Positions 34,403 through 43,147 of a stretch of 64,000 nt of DNA are shown one piece after another. Both the position numbers and the translations under genes were made by a program. Positions within the stretch are counted from its first letter, which is position 1. Each line of letters starts with the position of its first letter. The notes beneath the pieces were generated by a model that was given only the letters and a program-made list of their open reading frames with translations, was not told the origin of the DNA and made no database searches. The stretch comes from Rhizobium sp. NLR16a (GTDB lineage Bacteria > Pseudomonadota > Alphaproteobacteria > Rhizobiales > Rhizobiaceae): positions 1,699,501 to 1,763,500 of the forward strand of contig NZ_CP072865.1 of NCBI RefSeq assembly GCF_017948245.1, in the 5' to 3' direction.

Positions 34403-35221
34403 GTGCTCTATCGGCGGCGCTTCACCATTCTCGGCTGTTCGTCGTCACCGGGCGTGCCGCGTATCACTGGCGACTGGGGCGCCTGCAATCCCGACAACCC
34501 TAGGAATCGGCGCACACGCGCCTCGTTCATGGTGCAGCAATTCGCTCCTGATGGCGGTGTGACGACCGTCGTCATCGACACCGGGCCGGATTTTCGCGAG
34601 CAGATGATCAGGGCGGGAGCCGACCATGTCGATGCCGTGCTCTACAGCCATCCCCATGCCGATCATATCCATGGCATAGATGATCTGCGCGGCTATTTTC
34701 ACAATACGCGCCGGCGAGTGCCGATCTACGCCGACCAATTTACGATGGACAGGCTGCGTGAAGCCTTCGGTTATTGCCTGGAGACGCCGCCGGGCAGCAA
34801 CTATCCGCCGATCGTGCTGCCTGTCGTCATCGAAAATCTCAACGAACCCGTCGAAATCCGCGGCCCCGGCGGCAAGATCGATTTTTTTCCGCATATCCAG
34901 CAGCATGGCGATATCAATTCGCTCGGCTTCCGCATCGGCGATGTAGCCTATTGCAGCGATATCAGCGATTTCCCGCCCCAGACCGTCGAGAAACTGCAAA
35001 ATCTCGATGTGCTGATCATCGACGCCCTGCAGTACACCTATCATCCAAGCCATCTGTCGCTGGAACAGTCGCTCGACTGGATCGGCCGGCTGAAGCCGAA
35101 ACGGGCGATTCTCACCCATATGCATACGCCGCTGGATTATGACGCGGTGATGGCGCAGACGCCGGACCACGTGGTGCCGGCGTTTGATCAGATGAGCTTC
35201 GAGACGGAGTTTTTCGCTTAA
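34403..35221 (+). CDS. Metallo-beta-lactamase-fold hydrolase (PhnP/YycJ-like)
   Basis: A 272-residue MBL-fold protein. The metal motif is 'SHPHADHIHGIDDL' (HxHxDH), with 'QQHGDINSLGF' and 'CSDISDFP' further on and a final 'ILTHMHTPLDYD' carrying a last His ligand. PhnP-type cyclic phosphodiesterases are the closest known pattern; the cellular substrate in rhizobia is not known. GTG start at 34403, three bases after the tatD stop, so it is the third gene of the metG-tatD unit. Confidence 0.85.
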   Translation: MLYRRRFTILGCSSSPGVPRITGDWGACNPDNPRNRRTRASFMVQQFAPDGGVTTVVIDTGPDFREQMIRAGADHVDAVLYSHPHADHIHGIDDLRGYFHNTRRRVPIYADQFTMDRLREAFGYCLETPPGSNYPPIVLPVVIENLNEPVEIRGPGGKIDFFPHIQQHGDINSLGFRIGDVAYCSDISDFPPQTVEKLQNLDVLIIDALQYTYHPSHLSLEQSLDWIGRLKPKRAILTHMHTPLDYDAVMAQTPDHVVPAFDQMSFETEFFA

Positions 35222-35288
35222 CCCAGCGCTGCAGCGTGCTTACACGCGCGCGGCAGGATCGGGGACTGAGCCCCGACCCTGGCACAGG

Positions 35289-35897
35289 TCACTGCATATA
35301 GGGAAGGACCTCGACGGCGCCGCGGTAGATCATGTCGAGCGAGACGTAGAGGATGATCAGCAGACCAATATAAGCGATCCAGCGATGGCGGCCGAGCAGC
35401 CGGGCGATCAGGTTTGCGGCAATACCCATCAGTGCGATTGACAGGGCGAGGCCGATGACCAGGACGCTCGGATGTTCGCGCGCAGCACCGGCAACGGCGA
35501 GCACGTTGTCGAGCGACATCGAAACGTCGGCAATGACGATCTGGGTTGCCGCCTGGAAGAAGGTCTTTTTCGGCGCGCCTTCGCCGCTTTCCGCTACGCG
35601 ATCCTCGTTATGGCCGTCGCGAAGCTCGCGCCACATCTTCCAGCAGACCCAAAGCAGCAGCAGACCGCCGGCCAGCAGCAGGCCGACGATCGCCAGCAGA
35701 TAGACGGCGACACTGGCAAAGAGAATACGCAGGACCGTTGCGGCAAGAATGCCGACGATGATCGCCTTGCGCCGTTGCGTGGCCTCGAGGCCGGCAGCGG
35801 CAAGACCGATGACCACAGCGTTGTCGCCGGCGAGAACAAGGTCGATAGCAATGACCTGCAGCAAAGCCGTCAGACCGGCTGCCGTGAAGATGTCCAT
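35289..35897 (-). CDS. TerC/Alx-family integral membrane protein
   Basis: A 202-residue membrane protein with about six or seven helices; the ATG at 35897 follows GGGGA, and the in-frame extension to 36077 crosses a promoter. 'VLAGDNAVVIGLAAAGLEATQRR' and 'VSMSLDNVLAVAGAARE' are the paired acidic motifs of TerC, which are thought to handle metal ions (manganese or calcium export coupled to secretion). I looked for a yybP-ykoY riboswitch before it and saw none, but a TTGACG promoter is present. It lies convergent to the MBL gene. Confidence 0.85.
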   Translation of the reverse strand: MDIFTAAGLTALLQVIAIDLVLAGDNAVVIGLAAAGLEATQRRKAIIVGILAATVLRILFASVAVYLLAIVGLLLAGGLLLLWVCWKMWRELRDGHNEDRVAESGEGAPKKTFFQAATQIVIADVSMSLDNVLAVAGAAREHPSVLVIGLALSIALMGIAANLIARLLGRHRWIAYIGLLIILYVSLDMIYRGAVEVLPYMQ

Positions 35898-36066
35898 ATG
35901 AAATGTCCCCAATGCGTCGAAAGCCGTGCTAGCGTCTCGATGGTTTGACGTCAACCGCCGAAGGCTGCAACAGACGGTGCGATTCACCGCCTGGTGTATC
36001 TGAAAAAGGACAGGCGGCAACGTTATGGAACTGCCATGGAATGCCGCCGATCCGTCCCACTGCCGT

Positions 36067-36091
36067 GGAACATTCATCTCGGCTGCCGGTT
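36067..36091 (+). promoter_or_regulatory. EcfG/RpoE2-type stress promoter
   Basis: GGAAC (36067-36071) and GGTT (36088-36091) are separated by 16 bases, close to the alphaproteobacterial general-stress sigma consensus (GGAAC-N16/17-CGTT) with one mismatch. The GTG start of the stress-type gene is 63 bases downstream. Confidence 0.5.
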
Positions 36092-36154
36092 CTTCAAGTC
36101 AGAAACCAGGCGTCGGGTCCGACGGCTGGAACAAGACATCGAGAGGAGCGTTCC

Positions 36155-36814
36155 GTGAGCAACATTCACCACGATACGAACCCGGGTTCTTCAGGCCCGA
36201 TGGGCGGCGGCAGTCTTACCGCATTTTTCGACAGTCGGAACGAAGCCGAATCTGCGATCTCCCGTCTCGAGGACGCAGGTGTGCCGGTCGCGAGGATCAG
36301 ATTGATGCCGGGCTATGAAGCGGATGGAAGGAATGCCGGCGCCATAAGCGACGACCGCAGCGGCTTCTTCGACGCGCTGGCCGACTTCTTCTTCCCGGAT
36401 GAAGATCGCGCGATGTATGCAGAAGGGCTGCGGCGAGGCGGCTTCCTGGTTCAAGTCAACGATATCGACGACGCGCTCTATGAGACCGTTCACGATATTC
36501 TCGACGATGAGGGCAGCATCGACATTGATGAGCGGGCAGATCTCTGGTTATCGGAAAGCGGCCGCGAAGGCGGATCCAATACCGGTTTTGCCGGCACAGC
36601 CCGAGGCGGCAGAGCCGCGGACGACCTGGCCGTGTCCGAAAGCGCGTTCGAAGATGAAACGCGACCGGTCGCGATGCGCGACACCACGCATGGAAGCGCC
36701 AAGGTCCGCGCCTATACCTCTCCCGGGGTCGGCTCGCCATCAACCGATGCCGATCGGCAAACGCAGACGCAAGGCGGATCGAACCAGAGTCAGGGATTCC
36801 GACGCGATCACTGA
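36155..36814 (+). CDS. General stress protein 17M-like protein
   Basis: A 219-residue product from a GTG preceded by GAGAGGAG; upstream in-frame codons cross the promoter. The N-terminus, after a Gly-rich start, has 'SLTAFFDSRNEAESAISRLEDAGVPVARIRLMPG', the compact alpha/beta fold of Bacillus GSP17M/YflT-type proteins, and residues 60-115 repeat acidic helices (FFPDEDRAMYAEGLRRGG). The last 80 residues are low-complexity. The EcfG-type promoter upstream fits a general-stress gene. Function is not known. Confidence 0.68.
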   Translation: MSNIHHDTNPGSSGPMGGGSLTAFFDSRNEAESAISRLEDAGVPVARIRLMPGYEADGRNAGAISDDRSGFFDALADFFFPDEDRAMYAEGLRRGGFLVQVNDIDDALYETVHDILDDEGSIDIDERADLWLSESGREGGSNTGFAGTARGGRAADDLAVSESAFEDETRPVAMRDTTHGSAKVRAYTSPGVGSPSTDADRQTQTQGGSNQSQGFRRDH

Positions 36815-36877
36815 TGTCCAGTTCCAGGCATGAGAGCCGGCGACGTTCGCTCTAGCTCATATTCGAAGGAGACGTCC

Positions 36878-37258
36878 ATGCAATCCTCCATCAATCGTGA
36901 CGGTTTCTTTCCGCCGGATCCCGATGAGTTGGTCGCGGAAGGCGAGCCGCCCTTTGCCGATGCCGCCAGCGCAACCGCGCGTGAGAAGGCCGAGCACGAT
37001 CTCGACCTCCTGCAGCACGAAGTGAGGCTGTTGCGCGCCCGGCTCGGCATTTTGCGCGAAGATGCGGAATCGGCGCTGAAAGCCCAGGCAAACCTGATAG
37101 ACGCAAGCGCCCATGTCCAGCTCGGCAGCTATCCCTGGGCAAAGCTCGCCTTGGCCACGGGCGCGGCGTTCATTGCCGCCAGAATCGTTCGCAGCCTTCC
37201 GTTCGGCGTTTTGCTGGCCGGATTTGCCGGCCACCTCTCCGAGACGAGACGGTGGTGA
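36878..37258 (+). CDS. Small membrane-anchored stress-type protein
   Basis: A 126-residue product with an excellent ribosome site (AAGGAG) before the ATG. An acidic helical part with coiled-coil propensity (ARLGILREDAESALKAQANLID) is followed by one transmembrane helix near 100-118 (AFIAARIVRSLPFGVLLAGFAGH). It resembles rhizobial 'nutrient deprivation-induced' proteins of similar size. It follows the GSP17M-like gene by 63 bases and is probably in the same stress transcript. Confidence 0.6.
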   Translation: MQSSINRDGFFPPDPDELVAEGEPPFADAASATAREKAEHDLDLLQHEVRLLRARLGILREDAESALKAQANLIDASAHVQLGSYPWAKLALATGAAFIAARIVRSLPFGVLLAGFAGHLSETRRW

Positions 37259-37585
37259 ATGGCTGACCTACGCTCGGTCATCCGACAACTCGGAGAGAGC
37301 GATTTGCGGCCCGCGATCCGACTGCGGGCCGCACTTCGCAGCTGTTGCCCCAATTCATTTCTGACATTACCAACCGTCGCCGGCACTGTGCCGCAGGGAG
37401 TCTGCAGGCCGGGGAGGGCGCCCCGATGATACGTCACCGAGACAAGGATCGGCAATGATCGTAGCTGGGCAACGATCAGCCTGCCTCGGCCAGACTGGTT
37501 CGTCGATTGACGTTGATGGCGTGACACTTCACAAAGTGCCAAGCCTCTACAGCACAAGCGGCACCGTCCCGGGGAACACGATCAC
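37259..37585. other. Intergenic region before the MscS gene
   Basis: About 330 bases. I see no gene, RNA structure or clear promoter in it; the short frame at 37455-37637 overlaps the next gene and lacks support. Confidence 0.5.
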
Positions 37586-39739
37586 ATGCGCAGCAACGAC
37601 GACCGCCACCGCTTGCGGAAGATATTCACAGTCCTGACGGTCGGGTTTTCCACGCTGCTGCCAATCGGTATTAATCCTGCTTCCTCGGCCGAGTCATCCG
37701 GATCCTCAGCGCCGATCCGCGTTATCATCGAATTGCCAAATGACGATTCCGGTCGCGCTCTGGTCGATCGGATCGTTCCCGGCAATCAGGAGCCCACGCG
37801 GCCAGTCGCCGTCTCACCGGCGCCAGCACCGCCGTCGATCGCGACCTCACTGCAGGATTTGCGCCAGCGCTTGCTCTCGCTCGTCAACGCAGTTCCAACC
37901 CTTCCGGGACAGATCCAGGCGGCGATCCGGCTCTTCCAGACAGACAATCGTATCGACCCTGTCGGTCTGATGCTGGCGGTCACACTCTTCGTTGCTGGCG
38001 GATTTCTCGCGCAGCGCATCGCCTGGTGGTCGGGGCGAGGGCTTCTTCATTTTATACTGACCGCACCTGCCGACACGGTCCGGCAGCGGATCAAACTGCA
38101 CGCCGGGCGGCTGTCAATGGGGCTTCTCGCATTGATCGGCTACCTCATCGGAAGCCTCGGCGCCTTTATCCTTTTTCCATGGCCCGCTGTGTTTCGCGAT
38201 GTTGCGCTTATTCTGCTGTCAGCTGCGCTCATGGTGCGCCTCGGCGTGCTGGCGGGCCGCATTGTGATCGCGCCGGGCGCCCGCCTGCCGCATATGCGGC
38301 TTGTGACCCTTGTGACGTCGCTTGCGTGGTTCTGGTACTACTGGCTCCTTGCAACGGCCGCGCTGTTAGCAACCGGCTGGGCCACCATCGAAGTGATTCG
38401 GACGATCGGGGCTTCAGCCATATTGGTCGATCTTTTTACCGCGGCATGGCTCGCGGTCGTCTCGATCGCGCTGATCGCGATGATCTGGCTGCGGCAGTTT
38501 CGTTCCGACGGGCCGCCGGTGAACCGGCTGATCAGCGTCGGCTTCAGCGCAGGCATCATTCTCTCGTGGCTGTTATGGGTGTCGGGACTGCGTGCTGCAT
38601 TCTGGACGGTGATCGTCATTGCGCTTCTGCCGCTGACGGTATCGGTAACGCGCGATATCACTCGGCGCATCATTATGAATTCGCAGGATGAGCGTGCGGT
38701 GGAGGATCCGGCCATCTTGGGATGGTCGGTCGTTATCATGCAGACGTTGCGCAACGGCCTTATCGTGGTTGCCGCGCTGCTCATCGCCCGCTCGTGGGAT
38801 GTCAATCTCGGTGATCTTGCCGCAGCCGAAACGATGACCACACGTCTGATCCGCGCGGGAATCCGAATCGTGATCGTCTTGCTGGTGACCGACGTCATCT
38901 GGAAGCTCGTCAGCACTCTGATCGACACGCAGATGGAAGTGGCGTCGAGAAGCGTGAATGCAGGCCACCAGGAGGGGCCAGAGGCGCGCCGTCGTCAGCG
39001 GTTGAATACGCTTCTTCCCATTCTTCGCAACGTGCTGTTCCTCGCGATCGGCGCTGTCGGCTTTCTGATGATCCTGGATGCTGTCGGCATTCAGATCGGG
39101 CCGCTGCTTGCGGGCGCCGGTGTCGTCGGCATAGCCGTCGGCTTCGGTGCGCAAACGCTCGTCAAGGACATTATCTCCGGTGTCTTTTATCTGTTCGACG
39201 ATGCCTTTCGGATTGGAGAATATATCCAGGCGGCAAAATACAAAGGTACTGTCGAAGGATTTTCGTTGCGATCGATCCGCTTGCGACACCACCGCGGTCC
39301 TGTCACCATCGTTCCATTCGGCGAACTCGGCGCGGTGCAAAATCTGAGCCGCGACTGGGTGATCGACATCATCACGCTTACACTGAACTACGACAGCGAC
39401 CTCGAGGAGGTTCGCAAGACCATCAAGCGCATCGGCGTCGAGCTTCTGGACGATGCTGAGCTCGGGCCCCACATCATCGAGCCCTTGAAAATGCAGGGCA
39501 TCGAGCAGATGGCGGACTATGGCGTGCAGATAAGGCTGAAATTCATGGCAAAACCGGGCGAGCAGTTTGGCGTCCGCCGAAAGGCGCTTGCCATGCTGAA
39601 GAAGACCTTCGCCGAAAAGGGCATCCAGTTTGCAACACCGACGGTACATGTCTCCGGCGGAACGGCCGATGCAGCGTCATCCGCTGCCGCGTCGGAGCTG
39701 CAGAGACCACCAAAACCCGTCTTGCCGATTGAGGAGTGA
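37586..39739 (+). CDS. Large MscS-family mechanosensitive ion channel
   Basis: A 717-residue membrane protein. A signal-like N-terminus and a periplasmic segment of about 85 residues precede roughly eleven helices. The channel core is near 500-560: 'GVVGIAVGFGAQTLVKDIISGVFYLFDDAFRIGEYIQ' read in short pieces is the Gly/Ala-rich pore helix and beta-domain entry of MscS. The C-terminal cytosolic vestibule follows. The extended N-terminal membrane part resembles YbdG/MscM-type or MscK-like channels. It would release solutes on osmotic downshock, fitting the stress-type genes before it. Confidence 0.85.
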   Translation: MRSNDDRHRLRKIFTVLTVGFSTLLPIGINPASSAESSGSSAPIRVIIELPNDDSGRALVDRIVPGNQEPTRPVAVSPAPAPPSIATSLQDLRQRLLSLVNAVPTLPGQIQAAIRLFQTDNRIDPVGLMLAVTLFVAGGFLAQRIAWWSGRGLLHFILTAPADTVRQRIKLHAGRLSMGLLALIGYLIGSLGAFILFPWPAVFRDVALILLSAALMVRLGVLAGRIVIAPGARLPHMRLVTLVTSLAWFWYYWLLATAALLATGWATIEVIRTIGASAILVDLFTAAWLAVVSIALIAMIWLRQFRSDGPPVNRLISVGFSAGIILSWLLWVSGLRAAFWTVIVIALLPLTVSVTRDITRRIIMNSQDERAVEDPAILGWSVVIMQTLRNGLIVVAALLIARSWDVNLGDLAAAETMTTRLIRAGIRIVIVLLVTDVIWKLVSTLIDTQMEVASRSVNAGHQEGPEARRRQRLNTLLPILRNVLFLAIGAVGFLMILDAVGIQIGPLLAGAGVVGIAVGFGAQTLVKDIISGVFYLFDDAFRIGEYIQAAKYKGTVEGFSLRSIRLRHHRGPVTIVPFGELGAVQNLSRDWVIDIITLTLNYDSDLEEVRKTIKRIGVELLDDAELGPHIIEPLKMQGIEQMADYGVQIRLKFMAKPGEQFGVRRKALAMLKKTFAEKGIQFATPTVHVSGGTADAASSAAASELQRPPKPVLPIEE

Positions 39740-40148
39740 CAACCCGCAATTGGGCTCCATCCCCTTGACCGACGGCGCTATATTGCTGATTGAATATGTC
39801 GAGAAGGTCTGCCCCTGGCGATCCCAATTGGCACCGGAGCAACTTGGACGCTGACAATCGGATGCTGACAGTCACGTCTACATTCAGCTACGTCCTCAAG
39901 CGGCAATTGTGTCGAGCGTTTCGGCGCGGCAGGCGATAGCATCTGAGGCAGCGTTTTTGGGCAAGGATGTCCAAAAGTGCCTCCTGAAGGCGAAAGCGGG
40001 TTGGCGAAACGGCTGTCTTGGCCGTCCACTCGCTCGTTTTCGCTGATTTGCGCGCTGAAATCAATCACTTCCGATAAGCAGTACTTATCGGAAAGCCAGG
40101 AGCAACCTGGAGCATCATAGGTAGTGACGAACTGCCATCCAGAACCTT
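39740..40148. other. Non-coding, decayed stretch
   Basis: No gene is supported here. The reverse frame at 39778-40422 (214 codons) has no recognisable family. The stretch borders the relic at 40149-40490 and is likely eroded sequence of the same former gene or insertion. Confidence 0.4.
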
Positions 40149-40490
40149 CTGCGACCCATCTCGGACGCCGGCATCGCGCTGGCCCGTCTCGACGAGCGGG
40201 TTGCACGGCGCCACCAAAGATACTCGCACCCCGACCCACGAGCTGACCATCGCCCGCGACGTTCTGAAAACCCGCCGACGCATTGCAGCGCAGCCGTCCG
40301 GCTGGGCGCTGTCGGCGGCATCTCCTGGGGATGTACGGTGTCGAGTAACGCGAAATTACATCGCCACATCTTCGCCAGATGTCGGCTCCCGACCTTGGCC
40401 CGAGGCGCCTTCTCAAGATCATGTTCGACGCCGCCGTCGCGGCGGCGGACCTGATCGAGGGAATCCGTCGGCATCTCCCAGCGACGAAGC
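40149..40490 (+). pseudogene. Relic of an RHE_PE00001/DUF1612-like gene
   Basis: In one frame the DNA reads 'ISDAGIALARLDERVAR', in the next 'RTPTHELTIARDVLKTRRRIAAQ', and later in another 'LGRRLLKIMFDAAVAAADLIEGIRRHLPATKRF'. These match in order conserved segments of rhizobial RHE_PE00001-family proteins, but frameshifts and a deletion join them, with no intact reading frame. I judge this a pseudogene. No start or complete end is present. Confidence 0.6.
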
Positions 40491-40567
40491 GATTCCGGTG
40501 GAGGCACGGTGGTGTTAGTCCGAGGAGCCGTAACGGGGTGAGGGGTGCGGCAGCTGGATAGGTGGCT

Positions 40568-40879
40568 TCAGTTGAGCGTCTGCAGGGTGGTCTCCCTGCA
40601 CGTCACTCGCAAGTGCCCGAGATCTCGCATATCGAGCTTGTCCCATGGAACCGCTTTTTTGCTGCCGGATTTTTCCGCCCCTATCGCGGTCAGTAGCGCG
40701 CGACCGATGGCAAGCGCCGACAGCCGCTCAAAGAAACTGTAGGCGCCGAGGTGATATTCGACGACATAGAGGTCCGCGCCGCGCACTTCAGCCTTGACCT
40801 CTTCCACACGGCCAACGGCCTTGCCGTCAACGTCGTAGACCTGTTTTCCCAGCAGCAGTTCGAGTCGAACCTCGTTCAT
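40568..40879 (-). CDS. PRC-barrel domain protein
   Basis: A 103-residue protein; ATG at 40879 overlaps the upstream stop, and an in-frame extension to 40933 lies inside that gene. 'LLLGKQVYDVDGKAVGRVEEVKAEVRGADLYVVEYHLG' is a PRC-barrel beta-strand pattern, as in photosynthetic reaction centre subunit H and RimM. It would bind a partner protein; the barrel alone is not catalytic. Last of four reverse genes (42867 to 40568), beside a second PRC-like protein. Confidence 0.72.
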   Translation of the reverse strand: MNEVRLELLLGKQVYDVDGKAVGRVEEVKAEVRGADLYVVEYHLGAYSFFERLSALAIGRALLTAIGAEKSGSKKAVPWDKLDMRDLGHLRVTCRETTLQTLN

Positions 40880-41241
40880 GATTGCCCTCCCGGGATCCAC
40901 ATAATAATGTGGCGCTTCAGCCAATCCTGACACTGCTCCAATGGCGTCTCGCGACGATCCACATTCACTTCGATGTCGATCCCAACGTCTCTCACTTTTG
41001 CCCAGGGCACGCGGAAAGCCGTGATGTTATCATCTTTGCCAGCCGCTCGGTAAAGCCAAAGTAGGAAGCGATGCGGCCGGCGGCCCATCCGTCGCGACAG
41101 CGTCACACCGCCCATTTCGATGAACGCGACTTTGGGAGCGTCGCCGTCAGAAAGGCTGAGGACGACGCCGTCTGCCTTACCGATACGATTTTGTTCCTTG
41201 TCGACCATTTGCTTGTCAAGGACGTCGCGGATCAAAAGCAT
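40876..41241 (-). CDS. PRC-barrel-like protein, partner of the next gene
   Basis: A 121-residue product. 'DVLDKQMVDKEQNRIGKADGVVLSLSDGD' shows the barrel pattern with the 'D-x-x-G-K/R-x-D' turn; a helical tail follows (PLEQCQDWLKRHIIMW). It overlaps the following gene by 4 bases and lies one base after the Nramp stop. Two adjacent PRC proteins suggest a heterodimer that may bind the Nramp-like transporter or its cytosolic face, which is inferred only from the operon. Confidence 0.68.
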   Translation of the reverse strand: MLLIRDVLDKQMVDKEQNRIGKADGVVLSLSDGDAPKVAFIEMGGVTLSRRMGRRPHRFLLWLYRAAGKDDNITAFRVPWAKVRDVGIDIEVNVDRRETPLEQCQDWLKRHIIMWIPGGQS

Positions 41242-41242
41242 A

Positions 41243-42460
41243 TTATCCTCCTAAGATCTGCAGGGGAAGGGTTATCAGGGCGACGATGAACGACAAGCCG
41301 ATAATGACCAACACGGCGGTATTGCTGATCCATCCATTACGGTGCTTTCCAACAAAATTGCGATCGTTCATCAAAAACAGAAACGGAATCACGCCGAAGG
41401 GCAATGCCAACGCAGTGATCGCCATTGAAAAAATCGTCAGTTGCAGGGGATCGACGCCAACCGCGATCGGCAGGACTGCGATGCCGATGAAGCCTGTATA
41501 GACAAGCGCGAATGCCGGATCGGTGCGGGGCTTGGCATCTTCCGACCAATTCCAACCAAAACCCTGGGCAACCAGGTACGCCTGGCCAAGGCTTGCTTCG
41601 AGCGCGGCGCCAAAGCAGCTGATTCCGAGCGATGCGGCGAAAAGGTAAAAACCCCATTTTCCCAACGCTGGGGTCAATATCGGCGCAATCTGGTCATATC
41701 CTTGGATGTCGGTGATGCCGCGCGGCGGAAAGACGAGTGCCGCCACGATCAGGATTGACGCTGCAATGACGGCGCCAAAGCTCATCCCAACCGTCGCGAT
41801 CACCCGATTAACGCCAAGGAAGCTCTTATCCCACTTTTCCTCGATCGCGCCTGACGAGTAAAACAAGAACAGAAACGGGGCTATCACGGCTCCGAGAATG
41901 CTGACAGCAATGAAACCATAGTGCAGCGGCTCTTTTTCGGGCAGCGTCGGCACCAGCCCTTTTGCCACCTCCAGCCAGGGCGGATCCATGACAAACACAC
42001 CCACCACGAAGCATACTGCCACCAAGCCCATGACGGCCACACCATCTTCGATCATGCCGAATGTGCCCTTCCAGAGCAGAAGCCATACGGTCAGGGCGAC
42101 CGGCAATGCCCACCACTGAAAGCCGGCACCGCTAACAAACTGCAGTGCCAGCGCAATCCCACCAAGTTCTGAGGCGAGGACGAGCAGATTGACGATCGAG
42201 ATTATCAACAAAGTGACCAGGAAGTAATTCGCTCCAAAACGTTCCCTCATACCATCGGCAACGGTGTGATGGCTTGCAATGGCAAATCGACCCGACATTT
42301 CAATCAGGAAAATCAGACAGACAGTGCCGACGACAATGGGCCAAAGCAGGCTGAACCCATAGGCCGCTCCCGCCTGGCTCGATGTTGCGATCTGGCCTGT
42401 TTCGATAAATCCCCCGACGCTGGTGACTATCCCCAGCGAAATCTGAAGCAGCTTTTTCAT
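41243..42460 (-). CDS. Nramp-family transporter with non-canonical metal-site motifs
   Basis: A 405-residue membrane protein with about eleven helices. Classic Nramps have D-P-G-N in helix 1 and M-P-H in helix 6. Here helix 1 reads 'GGFIETGQIAT' (residues 16-25) and helix 6 'GAVIAPFLFLFYSS', so Asp, Asn, Met and His are replaced. This pattern is like the Nramp-related Mg-type or other divergent subgroups as I recall them; transition-metal specificity should be lost or shifted. It overlaps the upstream lipoprotein gene (ATGA) and precedes two PRC-barrel genes. Confidence 0.78.
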   Translation of the reverse strand: MKKLLQISLGIVTSVGGFIETGQIATSSQAGAAYGFSLLWPIVVGTVCLIFLIEMSGRFAIASHHTVADGMRERFGANYFLVTLLIISIVNLLVLASELGGIALALQFVSGAGFQWWALPVALTVWLLLWKGTFGMIEDGVAVMGLVAVCFVVGVFVMDPPWLEVAKGLVPTLPEKEPLHYGFIAVSILGAVIAPFLFLFYSSGAIEEKWDKSFLGVNRVIATVGMSFGAVIAASILIVAALVFPPRGITDIQGYDQIAPILTPALGKWGFYLFAASLGISCFGAALEASLGQAYLVAQGFGWNWSEDAKPRTDPAFALVYTGFIGIAVLPIAVGVDPLQLTIFSMAITALALPFGVIPFLFLMNDRNFVGKHRNGWISNTAVLVIIGLSFIVALITLPLQILGG

Positions 42461-42867
42461 CCGCCGGCACCAGGGAGTTTACGCTGGTCGACCTCGTAGC
42501 GATGAAGCTCAACAAGATTTTGATGGGCCTGCTCGAAACGCCCATGTCCGATCTCGTCGTGCGCCGCGGCGATCAATCCATTGAGCCTGACGACAGCCGC
42601 TCTCGCTTGGTCATATCTCGGGGTTTGCGGCAGTTGCGATGAAAGATGCGATATTTCCCTGTGGCATCGTTGCACGGCAAGATCGGTGAAGCCTTCTGGA
42701 ACACGTCCGCCAAGGCGGGCATCGAGGATCATCTCGGCGCTGGCGCTCCACATGAGGATTTCCTGCACTTGCCTGCGAGACTGCTCATCCTCGTTCGAAC
42801 AGGAGACGAGTGACAGCAATAGAACCGTAGACAACGCTCTATTCGACCACCGCGAACTTCGTTTCAA
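42457..42867 (-). CDS. Small lipoprotein, first gene of the Nramp operon
   Basis: I choose the TTG at 42867, preceded by AGGAAG, which gives 136 residues with a short signal peptide and lipobox 'LVSCSN'; a longer frame to 42999 would add a Pro/Arg-rich segment with no support. The mature part is helical with 'EEMILDARLG'-like and 'CHREISHLSSQL' sequence. Function unknown. It overlaps the Nramp start, so both are likely co-translated, and an EcfG-like promoter lies at 43051-43075. Confidence 0.6.
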   Translation of the reverse strand: MKRSSRWSNRALSTVLLLSLVSCSNEDEQSRRQVQEILMWSASAEMILDARLGGRVPEGFTDLAVQRCHREISHLSSQLPQTPRYDQARAAVVRLNGLIAAAHDEIGHGRFEQAHQNLVELHRYEVDQRKLPGAGG

Positions 42868-43050
42868 TGTTCTTCCTGGAGCGATGCGAACGTGACCTTG
42901 GCCTGCATGTGCCGTATCGCCGGGCAGTGCGACGTCGCGAGATTTCGGTGCTCGTCTGTCGCGAGGAGAGGAGGTGCGCGCCGGGAAAATCTGGGCCAAG
43001 ATGCGCTCCGTGCGAAGAATGCGCCGAAATGACGGTTTGAGTTACCAATC

Positions 43051-43075
43051 AACCGTTTAAGATCATTTTAGTTCC
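43051..43075 (-). promoter_or_regulatory. EcfG/RpoE2-type promoter for the Nramp operon
   Basis: On the reverse strand GGAAC (43075-43071), then 16 bases, then GGTT (43054-43051). It is the same variant of the stress-sigma consensus as at 36067-36091. The first gene starts about 185 bases downstream. Confidence 0.42.
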
Positions 43076-43147
43076 GCCTCATGCGAGGGAGCGGTTCTGT
43101 TCGCATACATCATTCGGTTCCATAATCTACCTTATGCAATTTTGGTG

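Noticed and set aside
35898..36077. Possible yybP-ykoY manganese riboswitch before the TerC-like gene
   Set aside because: I looked for the conserved paired elements and found none; a plain TTGACG promoter is visible.
39778..40422. Reverse frame of 214 codons in the gap after the MscS gene
   Set aside because: It has no family and its opposite strand shows relic segments of a known protein.
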